64,000 nt of DNA from Oscillospiraceae bacterium (GCA_017415165.1 JAFQIY010000043.1:62001-126000); one strand, 5' to 3'; positions 44,197 through 54,544 are shown, numbered from the stretch's first letter. Notes: generated by a model not told the origin, from the letters alone. Program-made: numbers and translations.

Positions 44197-44649
44197 ATGA
44201 AGGACTTACTGACAACTGCCGCAAAAATATACTGCGACTACACAATATTTATGAATGACAGCTTTGAGCTGTTCTGTGAAAACAATGCTTCGCTGCTGAA
44301 AGAAAGAGGCGCAAAGCTTAACATTCCCCAGCCTGTTATCGACGAGATGAAGGCTGTACCGATGTCAAGAATGGACGATTACGCTTTGTGTTATCAGGGT
44401 CTTGCAAGGGTTGACAAGGCTGTGAATGAAGGCATTGCGGTTATTGCAGAAAGCTTTGAGGGGACAGAGTATTCCGAGGATTATTTCTACAGGCTGTGCG
44501 AGAATTCAGCCGAGGATATAATCGTTGCAACAAGCGATATTCAGCTTGTCACGGAGCTTTCGGATTTATGTGAAAAGCTGAACAAGCCTGACGGTTTCCT
44601 TAGGGCTGTGGAAATCGAAGAAAACGGAATGGTACATAGGCTTAGGTAA
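44197..44649 (+). CDS. Probable PIN-like domain protein
   Basis: The 150-residue protein begins with a helix and FMNDSFELFCEN, then IPQPVIDEMK, and later VDKAVNEG and EDIIVATSDIQLVTEL. The spacing of acidic residues resembles the PIN nuclease fold (Asp near the start, Glu after the second strand, Asp pair near the end), but the first motif is atypical. It may be an RNase or an inactive PIN-like protein. It is linked to the 43084 gene and closed by a terminator. Confidence 0.5.
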   Translation: MKDLLTTAAKIYCDYTIFMNDSFELFCENNASLLKERGAKLNIPQPVIDEMKAVPMSRMDDYALCYQGLARVDKAVNEGIAVIAESFEGTEYSEDYFYRLCENSAEDIIVATSDIQLVTELSDLCEKLNKPDGFLRAVEIEENGMVHRLR

Positions 44650-44652
44650 ACA

Positions 44653-44688
44653 AAAAGCTGATGAGTGGGTTGCTCATCAGCTTTTGTG
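44653..44688 (+). terminator. Terminator, GCTGATGAG family
   Basis: A 13-bp stem (44653-44665 with 44673-44685) and T-rich tail follow the PIN-like gene. The same stem occurs at 9369, 17160 and 17361; here it is uninterrupted. Confidence 0.88.
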
Positions 44689-44705
44689 TTTTTGCAATAA
44701 ATCTA

Positions 44706-44734
44706 TTGAAAAAGCATTGATACTGTGCTACAAT
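44706..44734 (+). promoter_or_regulatory. Promoter of the AraC gene
   Basis: TTGAAA (44706-44711), 17 bp, TACAAT (44729-44734). Confidence 0.75.
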
Positions 44735-44771
44735 ATATGAAAATCAGCAATTTTTGAAAAGAGGAATTGCA

Positions 44772-45599
44772 ATGAACAGCAATAGTACCGCACCCGAAAA
44801 TATTGACTTTTACCGCACGCCTTGTTTCTGGATTTATGACAGCCCTGAGTATAAGGAGTATTCAATGCATTGGCATAATGCGGTGGAAATACTTATGCCT
44901 ACAGAAAATATTTTTCCCGTAATCTGCGGAGATAGGGAGTATATCCTGAACGAAAATGATGTGCTTATAATTCCTCCGGGAGAGCTTCATAATCTTAAAG
45001 CACAGCACGGCAGACGAATTATTATGCTGTGCGACAATGCTATGTTCAGGGATAATCCTGCTCTTGCAGAGGTGTGCAGAATTCTTTCACAGCCTGTATG
45101 GATAAACGAGAATTACAGCAGGGGATTTGTTTCGGAGATTAATGAAACCATTATGGAAATGGTGCAGATTTTTGACGCTTCACCGTCATTCTGTGAAACG
45201 CTGCTTTATGGAAGGCTGATTGAAATACTGCTGAAAATTGCAAAGTACAACGAAAGCAACGGAAGCAAATCTGACGAAAAGGCAGAGCTTATAAAGCGTT
45301 ATATCGACACGTTCTATATGAATTCCATAACGCTTGACAGCCTTTCGGAAGCTGTCGGATACAGCAAATTTCATATGTCACGTTTCTTTACCAAAAACAA
45401 TTCCTCTTTTTCTGATATGCTTAACGCACGACGGATAAAAGCTGCGGAAATTCTGCTGAGAGATGAAAATACTCCTGTAACTCAGATTGCAATGAATGTC
45501 GGATTTTCAAGCATAACAACCTTTAACCGTGCATTTCGTAAATTCAAGGACTGCACACCCACACAGTTTCGTGAAATGTATCGTGAGGGAAATGAATGA
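44772..45599 (+). CDS. AraC-family regulator with N-terminal cupin
   Basis: The 275-residue protein has a cupin sugar-sensing domain (MHWHNAVEILMPTEN, then NDVLIIPPGELHNL) and a C-terminal AraC DNA-binding domain (ITLDSLSEAVGYSKFHMSRF, TPVTQIAMNVGFSSITTFNR, FKDCTPTQFRE). It is convergent with the GH43 operon and is a candidate activator of it. ATG 44772 follows AGAGG. Confidence 0.9.
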   Translation: MNSNSTAPENIDFYRTPCFWIYDSPEYKEYSMHWHNAVEILMPTENIFPVICGDREYILNENDVLIIPPGELHNLKAQHGRRIIMLCDNAMFRDNPALAEVCRILSQPVWINENYSRGFVSEINETIMEMVQIFDASPSFCETLLYGRLIEILLKIAKYNESNGSKSDEKAELIKRYIDTFYMNSITLDSLSEAVGYSKFHMSRFFTKNNSSFSDMLNARRIKAAEILLRDENTPVTQIAMNVGFSSITTFNRAFRKFKDCTPTQFREMYREGNE

Positions 45600-45623
45600 T
45601 GGTGCATTATATTTTATGTCAAA

Positions 45624-45658
45624 AACCGCTGCAGTTTTAAAGCACTGCAGCGGTTAAT
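45624..45658. terminator. Bidirectional terminator, GCTGCAG family
   Basis: A 12-bp stem (45624-45635 with 45644-45655) separates the convergent AraC and GH43 genes. Confidence 0.88.
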
Positions 45659-45667
45659 TTATGCTGT

Positions 45668-46987
45668 TTATTTCATAAACACAAAGCTTTCAAGCTCAAA
45701 AAGATGTCTTTCCTTGTACCAGTCCACAAACCAGCCAGTGTAGTTATGCTCAATTTTAAAGAACACGGAATGTCTGCCTGTCACGTTTTTTACAACAGCG
45801 GAATACATACCGCTTGCCGCACCGATTACGCATTTTCCGATTTCTTCGCCGTCCTCGCCGTCAATCAGAATTCTGATTGTGGCATTGCAGCCTGAGCCGT
45901 TTACCCTTGCGGCAAATTCCATAGTCTTTGAGCCGTAATCCTCTCCGAAATCAAAATACTTGTAGCCTATGATACATTCAGGCTTTATGCCTGTTATAAC
46001 CCTTGTGAAGCAATCAAGCTCTGTAATAAAACAGCCGCCCTTGAGTACACAGGCAATGTCTGCATTTGTAATTCTGTACGGATTGAGTGCGTCCTCAAAT
46101 CCGAGAGAGGTCATTTCAACCTGCGGGATTGTGCCGTCAGGGAGTATCTCGATTTTCTCAACGCAGGCACGTCTTGATGTGATAGTTGCATTGGTCATTC
46201 TGTGATAGAAGATGTACCACTGTCCGTTTATACAGCAGATTGAGCCGTGATTGTTTCCCGCAGGATAATCAATGCCGTTGTCAATAATTGTTCCTCTGTA
46301 AGTGAAAGGTCCGCAAGGGGAGTCAGATGTCATATATTCAAGCCTGTTGCCCTTGTTTGGTGAGTAGATAAGATAATATGTACTGCCGACTTTACGCATT
46401 GAACAGGCTTCAAAAAATCCCTTTTCATCATTCTTGTCAGCAGGAATTATGTCAGGTATGTAGCTGTCGCTGATTACCTCGTACATATTGCTTTTCAGCT
46501 CTGCCATATAGGATTTTTCAAATCCGCAGTAGATGTATACACGTCCGTCATCGTCAACCAGTACCCCAGGGTCAACGAATACGCCGTCCTCAACAAGCTT
46601 GTCAGGCAGGTCGTACTTATATTGCGAAAGCAATTTGAACGGTCCTTCAGGCTTGTCGCTTACGGCAACACAGCCCTTGTTCCACAGAATATAGCAGTAA
46701 AGATAATATTTGCCGTCCTTTTCGACAACATCGGGAGCGTAAAGCGGATAATCCGTCCAGTCGGTGTCGGAAAGGTGGTCACGGTCGGGACGGGTGTGGA
46801 AAATGTCACCGTGACATACCCAGTTGTTAAGGTCGTCCACAGGTGCAGACCATACCTTCAGTTTGTAATCGCAGAAGCTGTCCGAGCCTGCATTATCGTG
46901 TGAACCGTAAATATAAACTCTGCCGCCGAACACTTTCGGCTCGCCGTCGGGAATATACTCCCAGTTCGGTAAAATAGGATTTGCCAT
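45668..46987 (-). CDS. GH43 glycosidase with C-terminal beta-sandwich, cytoplasmic
   Basis: The 439-residue protein has a five-bladed GH43 propeller: base Asp in the first blade (WEYIPDGEPKVFGGRVYIYG), YAPDVVEKDGKYYLYCY, the pKa-modulating Asp in VDPGVLVDDDGRVY, and the acid Glu in FFEACSMRK, followed by a CBM6-like beta-sandwich (from about residue 310). No signal peptide. It should release arabinose or xylose from imported oligosaccharides. It begins 14 bases after the lipoprotein GH43 gene, so the two form an operon. Confidence 0.88.
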   Translation of the reverse strand: MANPILPNWEYIPDGEPKVFGGRVYIYGSHDNAGSDSFCDYKLKVWSAPVDDLNNWVCHGDIFHTRPDRDHLSDTDWTDYPLYAPDVVEKDGKYYLYCYILWNKGCVAVSDKPEGPFKLLSQYKYDLPDKLVEDGVFVDPGVLVDDDGRVYIYCGFEKSYMAELKSNMYEVISDSYIPDIIPADKNDEKGFFEACSMRKVGSTYYLIYSPNKGNRLEYMTSDSPCGPFTYRGTIIDNGIDYPAGNNHGSICCINGQWYIFYHRMTNATITSRRACVEKIEILPDGTIPQVEMTSLGFEDALNPYRITNADIACVLKGGCFITELDCFTRVITGIKPECIIGYKYFDFGEDYGSKTMEFAARVNGSGCNATIRILIDGEDGEEIGKCVIGAASGMYSAVVKNVTGRHSVFFKIEHNYTGWFVDWYKERHLFELESFVFMK

Positions 46988-47001
46988 AATTTTTCCTTCC
47001 C

Positions 47002-49089
47002 TTATTCAAACGTAAGTCCGCTGATTGTAACGTTATAGGTTACCGATGTGAACGGAACTTCCTCACCGTTTACCATAAGTGCAAGTCGGTAGCCTATCCA
47101 GTCAATTTCGGTTTCAGCAGCAAAAATTCCGCAGTCCTCCGTACCGTAAATAAGTGAGCCGATTTCAGCACCCTTCCAGCCGTTTTCGAGTCCGTTTTCG
47201 GTACTGCTTGAAGGGTCAAGCTCAACATCAACAGGAACTTCAACAATACCGTTTTCAGTTTCAAAGCCTAAAGACTTCACATACATTTTGTACGTCGCGT
47301 TTTTATCATCAATAAAGCCAAGGTTAAGCATATCGCTCTTTGCGTCAAATGCAGTGGATTTTATGGAGTAGTCGCCGTCCTTGGTAATTTCCGCAACAGT
47401 TGATGGGCTTGGTCCGGGGTTTTCAGCCTGTGCGGAAATGATAATGGTTTTGTACTGCTGTTCTGTTGCGGAAATATCTTCCTCAGGACGAAGCGTTTCT
47501 TCGCCCTTTTCAAACTGCCACGAAGCAAGCTCAATATCTGCACCTGAGAATACAAGATAAATATTGTGGTTTCTTCCGTCAAACTGTGCAAAATCAGTTG
47601 AGCGTACCTTGGTATATTCAGCGCAGTCAAACTCGATAAAAGCAGCAGCCTCGCTGTCAATATCATCAAGGCGTACTTCAACTCGTCCCGTGCCCTTTAC
47701 CATTGCGGTAAAGCTTTCTGCGCCGTAACCGAAATCTGCACCCCTTACATAAATCCACGCACCGTCAGCAAGACTTCTTGCCGCAGGATTTGCACCGTCA
47801 GAGTAACCGATATCTGCGGATGTAAACATAACCGCACCGCTGTTTTCGGCATAAGGGTCAAGAAGCTTTATCTGTGCAACACCCTTGCGTGTTGCGGCTG
47901 TGATAGGAATTTCACCTGTAGCAGTATCCATAGGAAGATAGTCAACCATCATACTGCGGAAGCCAGCCGTGCCGCCTGATAATTCCTCAAGCAGAAGCGT
48001 GTGGTGGAGAATATAGTTCGTGCCCTGATATTCGCAGAAATGAGTGTGGTTGTTGCCCCAGCGCATACCTGACTGCCCATCTGCATTCTGCCCCGAATTG
48101 TAGAAGTACGCACCCCTGTATTCCCAGCTGTCAGCGTCAAGAGGAGTTTTTGTTGTAAGGTAAGCCATACTGCAGGAAGGCGGCTTTTCTATGCCCTCGT
48201 AGTCCCATTCCGCACCCCTTGTCTGCCAGTCGTTGCAGTAGGTGTAATAGTATGTACCGTCAATGTAATTAAGCTCGCTTGCCTCGAAGAAATAAGGTGC
48301 GTCAATGGAAACAAACTCGCTGTCAAAGGAAAGCATATCCTCTCCAAGCTTTACAATTTTCGGAACAAAGGAGTGAATTACGCCGCCGTCTGCGTGAACA
48401 CCGCCGCCGAAGCTTAACCAGCCTGTGCCGTTTTCATCAATGCAGACACCCGGGTCAAATGGTGCAGGACAATTTTCAAGTCCGGGCATATTCTGATAAA
48501 CAAGCGGCTTGCCGAGAGGGTCACTCCAGCCGGTAACAGGGTCGGTTGAAGTTAGTACACCTACTCCGCTTCCGTTGTGGGAAAAATAGAGATAGAAATG
48601 TGTAAGCCCGTCATCTTCAACTCTTGAAACGATTGACGGTGCCCAGGAGGTGTTTACCCAAGGGGCAATTTCGCCAACCTCAATTCGTCCGTGATAAATC
48701 CAGTTTACCATATCATCAGTGGAGAAAACCACAAGGGAATTTATCTGGTCGTAGTCGTTTGTTGTGTCAAGCTCAGACTGCTGGTGGTCGTTTGTGCCGT
48801 AAACATAAAGACGTCCCTCATATTCAACAGCAGTCGGGTCAGCGCAGAAAACACTTCCCGAAATAGGGTTTGCGTTGCGTTCAGTTTTGTATACATTGCC
48901 GCTTATTTCGTCAATGACAATGCCGCTGTTCAGGCTGTCGATTATTGATATTTCCGCTGTGTTTTCAGCTGTAAGGGCAGCATCATTTGTCAAATCTGTG
49001 ACTGCTTCGTTGTTTTCCGCTTTTCCGCACCCGGACATAAGCAGTAACACTGCGCAAAGTATTGCGGTAAATCTGTTGCTTTTCTTCAT
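47002..49089 (-). CDS. GH43 lipoprotein with carbohydrate-binding regions
   Basis: The 695-residue protein has a lipobox (MSGC, Cys21), a linker, a GH43 catalytic domain (base Asp in FCADPTAVEYEGRLYVYG, DPGVCIDENGTGW, acid Glu in FFEASELNYIDG), then a CBM6-like beta-sandwich (ARSLADGAWIYVRGADFG and onward) and a further C-terminal beta-domain of about 140 residues. It acts at the cell surface on arabinoxylan or arabinan. ATG 49089 follows GGAGGAA. First gene of the GH43 operon. Confidence 0.88.
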   Translation of the reverse strand: MKKSNRFTAILCAVLLLMSGCGKAENNEAVTDLTNDAALTAENTAEISIIDSLNSGIVIDEISGNVYKTERNANPISGSVFCADPTAVEYEGRLYVYGTNDHQQSELDTTNDYDQINSLVVFSTDDMVNWIYHGRIEVGEIAPWVNTSWAPSIVSRVEDDGLTHFYLYFSHNGSGVGVLTSTDPVTGWSDPLGKPLVYQNMPGLENCPAPFDPGVCIDENGTGWLSFGGGVHADGGVIHSFVPKIVKLGEDMLSFDSEFVSIDAPYFFEASELNYIDGTYYYTYCNDWQTRGAEWDYEGIEKPPSCSMAYLTTKTPLDADSWEYRGAYFYNSGQNADGQSGMRWGNNHTHFCEYQGTNYILHHTLLLEELSGGTAGFRSMMVDYLPMDTATGEIPITAATRKGVAQIKLLDPYAENSGAVMFTSADIGYSDGANPAARSLADGAWIYVRGADFGYGAESFTAMVKGTGRVEVRLDDIDSEAAAFIEFDCAEYTKVRSTDFAQFDGRNHNIYLVFSGADIELASWQFEKGEETLRPEEDISATEQQYKTIIISAQAENPGPSPSTVAEITKDGDYSIKSTAFDAKSDMLNLGFIDDKNATYKMYVKSLGFETENGIVEVPVDVELDPSSSTENGLENGWKGAEIGSLIYGTEDCGIFAAETEIDWIGYRLALMVNGEEVPFTSVTYNVTISGLTFE

Positions 49090-49192
49090 AATTTTTCCTC
49101 CTGCCAAGTTGCTTTTGATTTATTATACTAAAGCAACACACATACCGCTAATCATTTATTGCTGTTTTCATATCAATTGTTGTTGTGTTTGC

Positions 49193-49226
49193 AGCAAAAA
49201 AACGACCGTGAGAAATCACGGCCGTT
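49193..49226 (-). terminator. Terminator of the giant surface protein
   Basis: An 11-bp stem with one mismatch (49201-49211 with 49216-49226) is followed on the minus strand by a run of seven T residues (A-run 49194-49200). Confidence 0.85.
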
Positions 49227-49236
49227 CTGTATTATC

Positions 49237-52200
49237 TTAAACTACGACAAGCTTACCATTGATTAATTCAAGAGCAAAACCTTCGTGTGCTTCATCGAGA
49301 ACAATGCTGTTTTCAGCATATGTGCCCTTGATTGTAGCTACAACGTAACCTTTCTTGAGTGCAGCAACGTTGCCATTCTTGTCAAGAATTGTTATTGTAA
49401 TCTTGCTGTTGCCTCCATAAGCGTCTTCAACACCACCTGTGATAGCAAGCTTGCTGCCCTGATTCATAACGAGGTTAGTGTTGTCGCAAATCAATACATT
49501 TCTTGTTGTAATGCCGCCGATAGCCTTTACATCACCGCTAAGGTAAAGGTTTGCAGTTGCCTTTATTTTATCAGCGTTTATAACATTTTCAACACCATAG
49601 AGAGCAATTTCGGTTCCTGTGACAGATGTAAGCATACCTGTATCTGAGGATGCGATAGTAACACAATTCTTACCTGCGTTGATTGTGTACTTAGCACGTG
49701 TTCCATTCTTAACTGCACCAAGGTTTACATAGACAAAAGTTGTATCACCTGTAAGTGTGAAGTTGCCTGTGAAATTGAAATTGAATTTTTTAATTTCTTC
49801 AGCATCATCATCCTGTGCAGATGTGATTTCAATAGACTTGTAAGTACCAGCCTTAGGGAACTTGATTGCACTATTAGCATTGTAATCATCGAGAAGTGTG
49901 ATTGTGTAAGCAGCTTCTGCATCCTTTGCTTCTTCGATAACCTCAACTACTTCGCCCCAAGTAGCATATGCACCAAGTTCAGTTGGTTCTTCTTCACCAA
50001 CTGTTGATGTTACTTCAAGCACCTTGCCCATATAGCAGATATCCTTGCCCACCTGAACAAAGCCGTATTCGACATCTTCATTTGCAGGAGCAATACCGTT
50101 TGTAAGCTTATCAACGCTTACAGTCTTTGTTGTAAGAACAGCCTGACCGTTTGCAACTTCACCTGTGATTTTGAGTGTACCTGTGAAATCAGTGTCCTTA
50201 CCTGTGAATGTAAGAGCCTTAGCGCCTTCTTCGTATCTGATAGCACTGTTGCTGGAAAGTGCTTCAAGAGCCTTGATTGAGGACTTTGTTGTTTCCGCAG
50301 AAACAACAAGCTTTGCACTGGGTGCAAGAACAAGCTTAGTAACGTTGAATACTTTGCCTGTTGTGAGTGTATTTAAAAGAGATACGTTAACTGTGCCGAA
50401 GCCTGTGATATCAGCCTTAGCTGTATCTGCAGCCTCGCCGTTCCAGTTGAGAACAGACTTAGCGCCGCCCTTGATAGCGGTTACGTTGCCATAAAGTCCA
50501 ATAACAGTAAGGTTCTTCTTAGCAGTAATTGTAAGGGACTTGCCTGTTGTTACAAATCTGATGTTTTGGATTGTAAGGTCTGTGTTTGCTGTGATAGCTG
50601 TTGCCTTGCCTATGTCGATTGTGCGGGTATCGCCATCAACTGTAAGCTTAACGGATTTCGCATACTTAGGAAGTGTAAACTTAGCAGGAGCAATGTCCTT
50701 CTTGATTGTGATAACGTACTCTGCATTGTTATCCTTAGCCGCGTCAATCTCTGCTACTGCCAATTCAAAGTTTGGATAATCCTTGTCATCTTCTTCACTG
50801 TCAGGGTCTGTGGAAACTATTACTGCACCAGGATATTCAGCCTTGATTGTCTTGCCGTAGCAGTAAGCCTTCATTTCATCGTTATTGTTCCGAATATCAA
50901 TCTTGTCAGCAAAGTTATCTTTCTTTGTGTAAAGAATTGCTGTGCCACTTTCGAGGACTGTATATCCAGGTCCAAACCCTTCCTTAACGAAAACATCAAT
51001 GGTTGTATCGTTGTCAATTGCTTCGCCAATGCCTTCAAGTGTTACCTTAGGAAGAACACCGTTGTCCTTGATGAGATGGATTATAGAATTTACTGTAACA
51101 GTCTTGATAGCTGCTGTGGACTTAGCGCCATAGATATCAAGCGTACCATCAAATATATTAATACCTGTTACCTTGCCGCCCATAACCCTTACTGTGCCGC
51201 TGACCTTGTCAAATGTAGCGAGGTTCTGAACCTCAAATGTGCCAATGAGGTTGGATGTCTTTGTACCTGAGAGTTTACCAATAGTAAATCGTATAGTACC
51301 ATTGTTTGTAAATGTAACATCCTTACCAATAGCAATATCCATTGTACCCTTCTTGTTGAATATACTGATATCAATGCTATCACCGAATGTTACATCGTAA
51401 GGTATTGTAAGCTTTGTGCCTGTGAATTTAAGTGTAGCATCACCTGTAAAAGTAATGCTCTTAGCAGTCTTAGGAAGTGCAAACTTTGCATCGAGTGTAA
51501 GGTCTGTGTTTACAGTGATTGTGTAGTCAATATTTTTGTCAGTGATGTCTGCAAAGAGAAGCTCAAAGTTAGGATAGGACTTTTCAAAATCGCCGTATGT
51601 AAGAGTAAGTGCCGTGCCTACCTCTGCCTTGATAGACTTTGTCTTTGCATAGTAGTATGCTGTGAGTTCGTCTCCGCTTTCAGCAGTGTTTTTGATTGTT
51701 ACCTTGTCGGAGTAATTTTCCTTTGCTGTGTAAAGGATTGTTGTGCCGCTTGCAAGCTTGCCTGTTTCATTTTCAACAGTAACAGCAAGTGCTTCGTTTA
51801 CATTTGTAACTGTTGTCTTAGGAAGCTTGCCGTCTGTCTCAACGAGAATAATTTCAGCTGCGCCGATTTTTGTGATTGCAGCTGTTGCACTTGCGTTTGT
51901 AAGCTTGATTGCACCGTTGAGCAAGCCTACTCCCTTTACTGCACCTGATACTGTAAGTGTGTTGCCGCCTGTAACTGTTACCTCACCAAAGGTTGTGAGA
52001 CCGCTTGCAGTTACGTCAGTTTTTGCGATAAGCTTTGAGGTTGCCGCACCTGATACAGCACCTAAGGTTTTAGCTGCACCTTCAAGAGTAAGGCTTTTGC
52101 CCGACGCAACCTTTACCGCAGCCGATGTAATCAGCTCACAGCCGATTGTTGTGTCACAAGGAATATTGAGTGTCTTGCCGTTGTATTTGATTGTGCCGAT

Positions 52201-54423
52201 ACCGTCAATTGTAAGCTTCTGAGCCTTTTTAGGTAAGTTAAGAGTGCTTACCTCAACAGGCTCGTTTACATAAATAGTTATTGCCGCATTCACGTTTTCA
52301 TAGTAATCAAGTGCCTCTTCGAGTGAGTAAAAGGAATTTACAAACATCTCGGTAAATCCCGTTACAGGTGCACTGAATTCATTGTCAAACTTTACGCTGA
52401 GAGTATTGTCAGTGTAGTAAGGCTCATAAGCCCAAATCTGCCAATCAGAATAATAGGAAACGAAACAATCCATCTGTTTTCCGTTTATTCTGATAATTGC
52501 TTTATCGGGATAGTAAAGATAAGGTACTCTTACAACGATTTTCTGTCCCTTATAGATATAATCACCGTTTTCAAGGGGATAGTCAGTAATTGCAATCTGG
52601 TAATATTCATTGTAGTTGTAAAGCTGAATATAATCATCAATTTCAACTACCGCAAAGTCAGAAAGCTCTTCTTCTGTCCATTGGCTTTCTTCAAGCACGA
52701 ATTCAAGCTGGGTATCTTCTTCGGAAACGGTGTAATTTCCGTAAAAATATGTGCCGTCACCGGTAAGTTCAAGAGGGATTTCTTCACCGTTAAGCATAAG
52801 CTTATGGTTGATGTAATCATTGATATCAACATTAATGTCAATGCTTGTGCCTGCTTCTACATTGTCGCCGTCTTCATAAAAAGTATCGTAATTTGTATTT
52901 GCATTATAGAACAGCCTTATAGTTTCCTCGTCAAATGACAATGGAATATCGCCAGGAGGTGTCAATACAATCTTAATAACGTCCGAATCATCGGGAACTT
53001 CATAACCCCAGATTTGTACCGTACCGTCATTGTTGACTGTGTATTCAACTTCTTCACCGTTGATTGTGATTGTGTGCCCGTCAGGTAAGCTTTCTTTGAA
53101 ATATCTTACTGAGAACTTAGCATCCTTATGGATATAATCTCCGTTCTGTGCTTCACGATTACCGATTGAATCAAAGAATTCGTTGTAATAATATACATGC
53201 AAACCGCTGCTGATTTCAAAAACAGAATACTGTGACTTATATTCATCAGTCCATTCCTTTTCAATCAGCTCAATTGCAATTTCAGTATCTGTTTCCTGAA
53301 TTGTGTAGCCACAAACGAATGTACATTCATCACCGTTAGGCGACCATTCTTCCATAGGAACTTCATTACCGTTTATAGTAATTATGTGGTCAATAGAGTC
53401 TGCTATATCAGCTGATATATACAGAAAGCCTTCCGATGGCACGGTGCTTCCGCTTGTGGGGAAGGTTCTGTCTTCGTCCTCACCTGTTCTACTGTATGAA
53501 ACTCTGATTTTTTCACCGTATGTAACAGGAATATCGCCGTTATCGGTAACAACCTCTACCCTGAGTGTGTCAAAATCAGCGTCCTCAGGCAGGTAGAAGA
53601 AGTAGTTTGCAAGCTGGTATTCCTCATTGATTTCACACTCAACCTCTGTGCCGTTGATTTTAAGCACGGCATCTTCATCAAACATAGTGTAATAGTAGTC
53701 GATGTAGTAATATCTGCCCTTTGCGAGATAATCTCCGTTTTCTGCGTAAGCAGGTGTATTCTGGTAATAGTCATTGTAATACCAGACATATACACTTTCG
53801 CCCAAATCAAGTGTAACGTACTGTGAAAGCATTTCCTCAGACCAAGGAGATTCAACAAGGTCAATATTCAGGCTTTCAACGTTTTCTACGGTGTACTGAG
53901 CATACATAGCAAAGCCATCGCCATTAAGGTACATTGCAAGCTCTTCACCATTGATTGTCACCTTATGATTAATATAATCATTTACAGACAACCCGATGCT
54001 TATGCTGTTGCCGACTGCAACAAAATTGCCTGTTCTGAGGTCAACGGTATTTGTTCCGTCAGTGTTGTAGTAAGCACTGATTTTCTCATTGACTGTAACA
54101 GGAATACTGTTGATGTAATCAAGAGATGGTGTCTCGTCACTGTTTTCGTTTGAAGCAGTATCCTCTTCATCAGTAATTTCCGCAGTGCTTTCTTCGCTGC
54201 CCTCCGATGGATTTACGTCATTGTCTTCGGCGTCGGAATTTTCGTCAGTGCCTTCGCTGTCGGTGTTTTCGTCTGCGGGAACAGTGTTTTCTTCTGCTGT
54301 ATCAACGATACTGCTTTCCTCTGCAAACGCAGGTACAGCTGTAACTCCTGCCCCGACAGGAGAAAGCATCATACCAACCGCAAGCAGCCACGAAACAACA
54401 CGTCTGCCCAATTGCTTTTTCAT
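49237..54423 (-). CDS. Giant secreted repeat protein
   Basis: The 1728-residue protein has a signal peptide (MKKQLGRRVVSWLLAVGMML..., cleavage near AFA) and an acidic low-complexity linker (35-105). It then has three units of about 190 residues, each made of two similar halves (VNEKISAYYNTDG / SVYVWYYNDYYQN types), rich in Tyr and Asn with INGEE loops. After residue about 680 come three to four units of about 230 residues with LPKKAQKLTIDG, LPKTAKSITFTG and LPKYAKSVKLTV starts, predicted as beta-solenoid. No LPXTG, SLH, dockerin or other anchor is visible at the C-terminus (ends LELINGKLVVV). Likely extracellular adhesin or matrix protein. It is divergent from the EAL gene. Confidence 0.8.
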   Translation of the reverse strand: MKKQLGRRVVSWLLAVGMMLSPVGAGVTAVPAFAEESSIVDTAEENTVPADENTDSEGTDENSDAEDNDVNPSEGSEESTAEITDEEDTASNENSDETPSLDYINSIPVTVNEKISAYYNTDGTNTVDLRTGNFVAVGNSISIGLSVNDYINHKVTINGEELAMYLNGDGFAMYAQYTVENVESLNIDLVESPWSEEMLSQYVTLDLGESVYVWYYNDYYQNTPAYAENGDYLAKGRYYYIDYYYTMFDEDAVLKINGTEVECEINEEYQLANYFFYLPEDADFDTLRVEVVTDNGDIPVTYGEKIRVSYSRTGEDEDRTFPTSGSTVPSEGFLYISADIADSIDHIITINGNEVPMEEWSPNGDECTFVCGYTIQETDTEIAIELIEKEWTDEYKSQYSVFEISSGLHVYYYNEFFDSIGNREAQNGDYIHKDAKFSVRYFKESLPDGHTITINGEEVEYTVNNDGTVQIWGYEVPDDSDVIKIVLTPPGDIPLSFDEETIRLFYNANTNYDTFYEDGDNVEAGTSIDINVDINDYINHKLMLNGEEIPLELTGDGTYFYGNYTVSEEDTQLEFVLEESQWTEEELSDFAVVEIDDYIQLYNYNEYYQIAITDYPLENGDYIYKGQKIVVRVPYLYYPDKAIIRINGKQMDCFVSYYSDWQIWAYEPYYTDNTLSVKFDNEFSAPVTGFTEMFVNSFYSLEEALDYYENVNAAITIYVNEPVEVSTLNLPKKAQKLTIDGIGTIKYNGKTLNIPCDTTIGCELITSAAVKVASGKSLTLEGAAKTLGAVSGAATSKLIAKTDVTASGLTTFGEVTVTGGNTLTVSGAVKGVGLLNGAIKLTNASATAAITKIGAAEIILVETDGKLPKTTVTNVNEALAVTVENETGKLASGTTILYTAKENYSDKVTIKNTAESGDELTAYYYAKTKSIKAEVGTALTLTYGDFEKSYPNFELLFADITDKNIDYTITVNTDLTLDAKFALPKTAKSITFTGDATLKFTGTKLTIPYDVTFGDSIDISIFNKKGTMDIAIGKDVTFTNNGTIRFTIGKLSGTKTSNLIGTFEVQNLATFDKVSGTVRVMGGKVTGINIFDGTLDIYGAKSTAAIKTVTVNSIIHLIKDNGVLPKVTLEGIGEAIDNDTTIDVFVKEGFGPGYTVLESGTAILYTKKDNFADKIDIRNNNDEMKAYCYGKTIKAEYPGAVIVSTDPDSEEDDKDYPNFELAVAEIDAAKDNNAEYVITIKKDIAPAKFTLPKYAKSVKLTVDGDTRTIDIGKATAITANTDLTIQNIRFVTTGKSLTITAKKNLTVIGLYGNVTAIKGGAKSVLNWNGEAADTAKADITGFGTVNVSLLNTLTTGKVFNVTKLVLAPSAKLVVSAETTKSSIKALEALSSNSAIRYEEGAKALTFTGKDTDFTGTLKITGEVANGQAVLTTKTVSVDKLTNGIAPANEDVEYGFVQVGKDICYMGKVLEVTSTVGEEEPTELGAYATWGEVVEVIEEAKDAEAAYTITLLDDYNANSAIKFPKAGTYKSIEITSAQDDDAEEIKKFNFNFTGNFTLTGDTTFVYVNLGAVKNGTRAKYTINAGKNCVTIASSDTGMLTSVTGTEIALYGVENVINADKIKATANLYLSGDVKAIGGITTRNVLICDNTNLVMNQGSKLAITGGVEDAYGGNSKITITILDKNGNVAALKKGYVVATIKGTYAENSIVLDEAHEGFALELINGKLVVV

Positions 54424-54465
54424 ATTAATTCCTCCCCATTAATTATGGTTAAAGTGTACATTAAC

Positions 54466-54494
54466 ATTATAACTCTTTTTTGGGCATATTTCAA
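54466..54494 (-). promoter_or_regulatory. Promoter of the giant surface protein
   Basis: Minus strand TTGAAA (54489-54494), 17 bp, TATAAT (54466-54471). A GGGGAGGAATT ribosome site precedes the start codon. Confidence 0.8.
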
Positions 54495-54544
54495 TATATT
54501 TTCCAAAATCAAGCCTGAAAAATCGGAAAGATTATATACATCGG

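Noticed and set aside
52681-52938. Plus-strand ORFs across the giant surface protein gene
   Set aside because: They are shadows of the repetitive minus-strand coding sequence, with no promoter or ribosome site.
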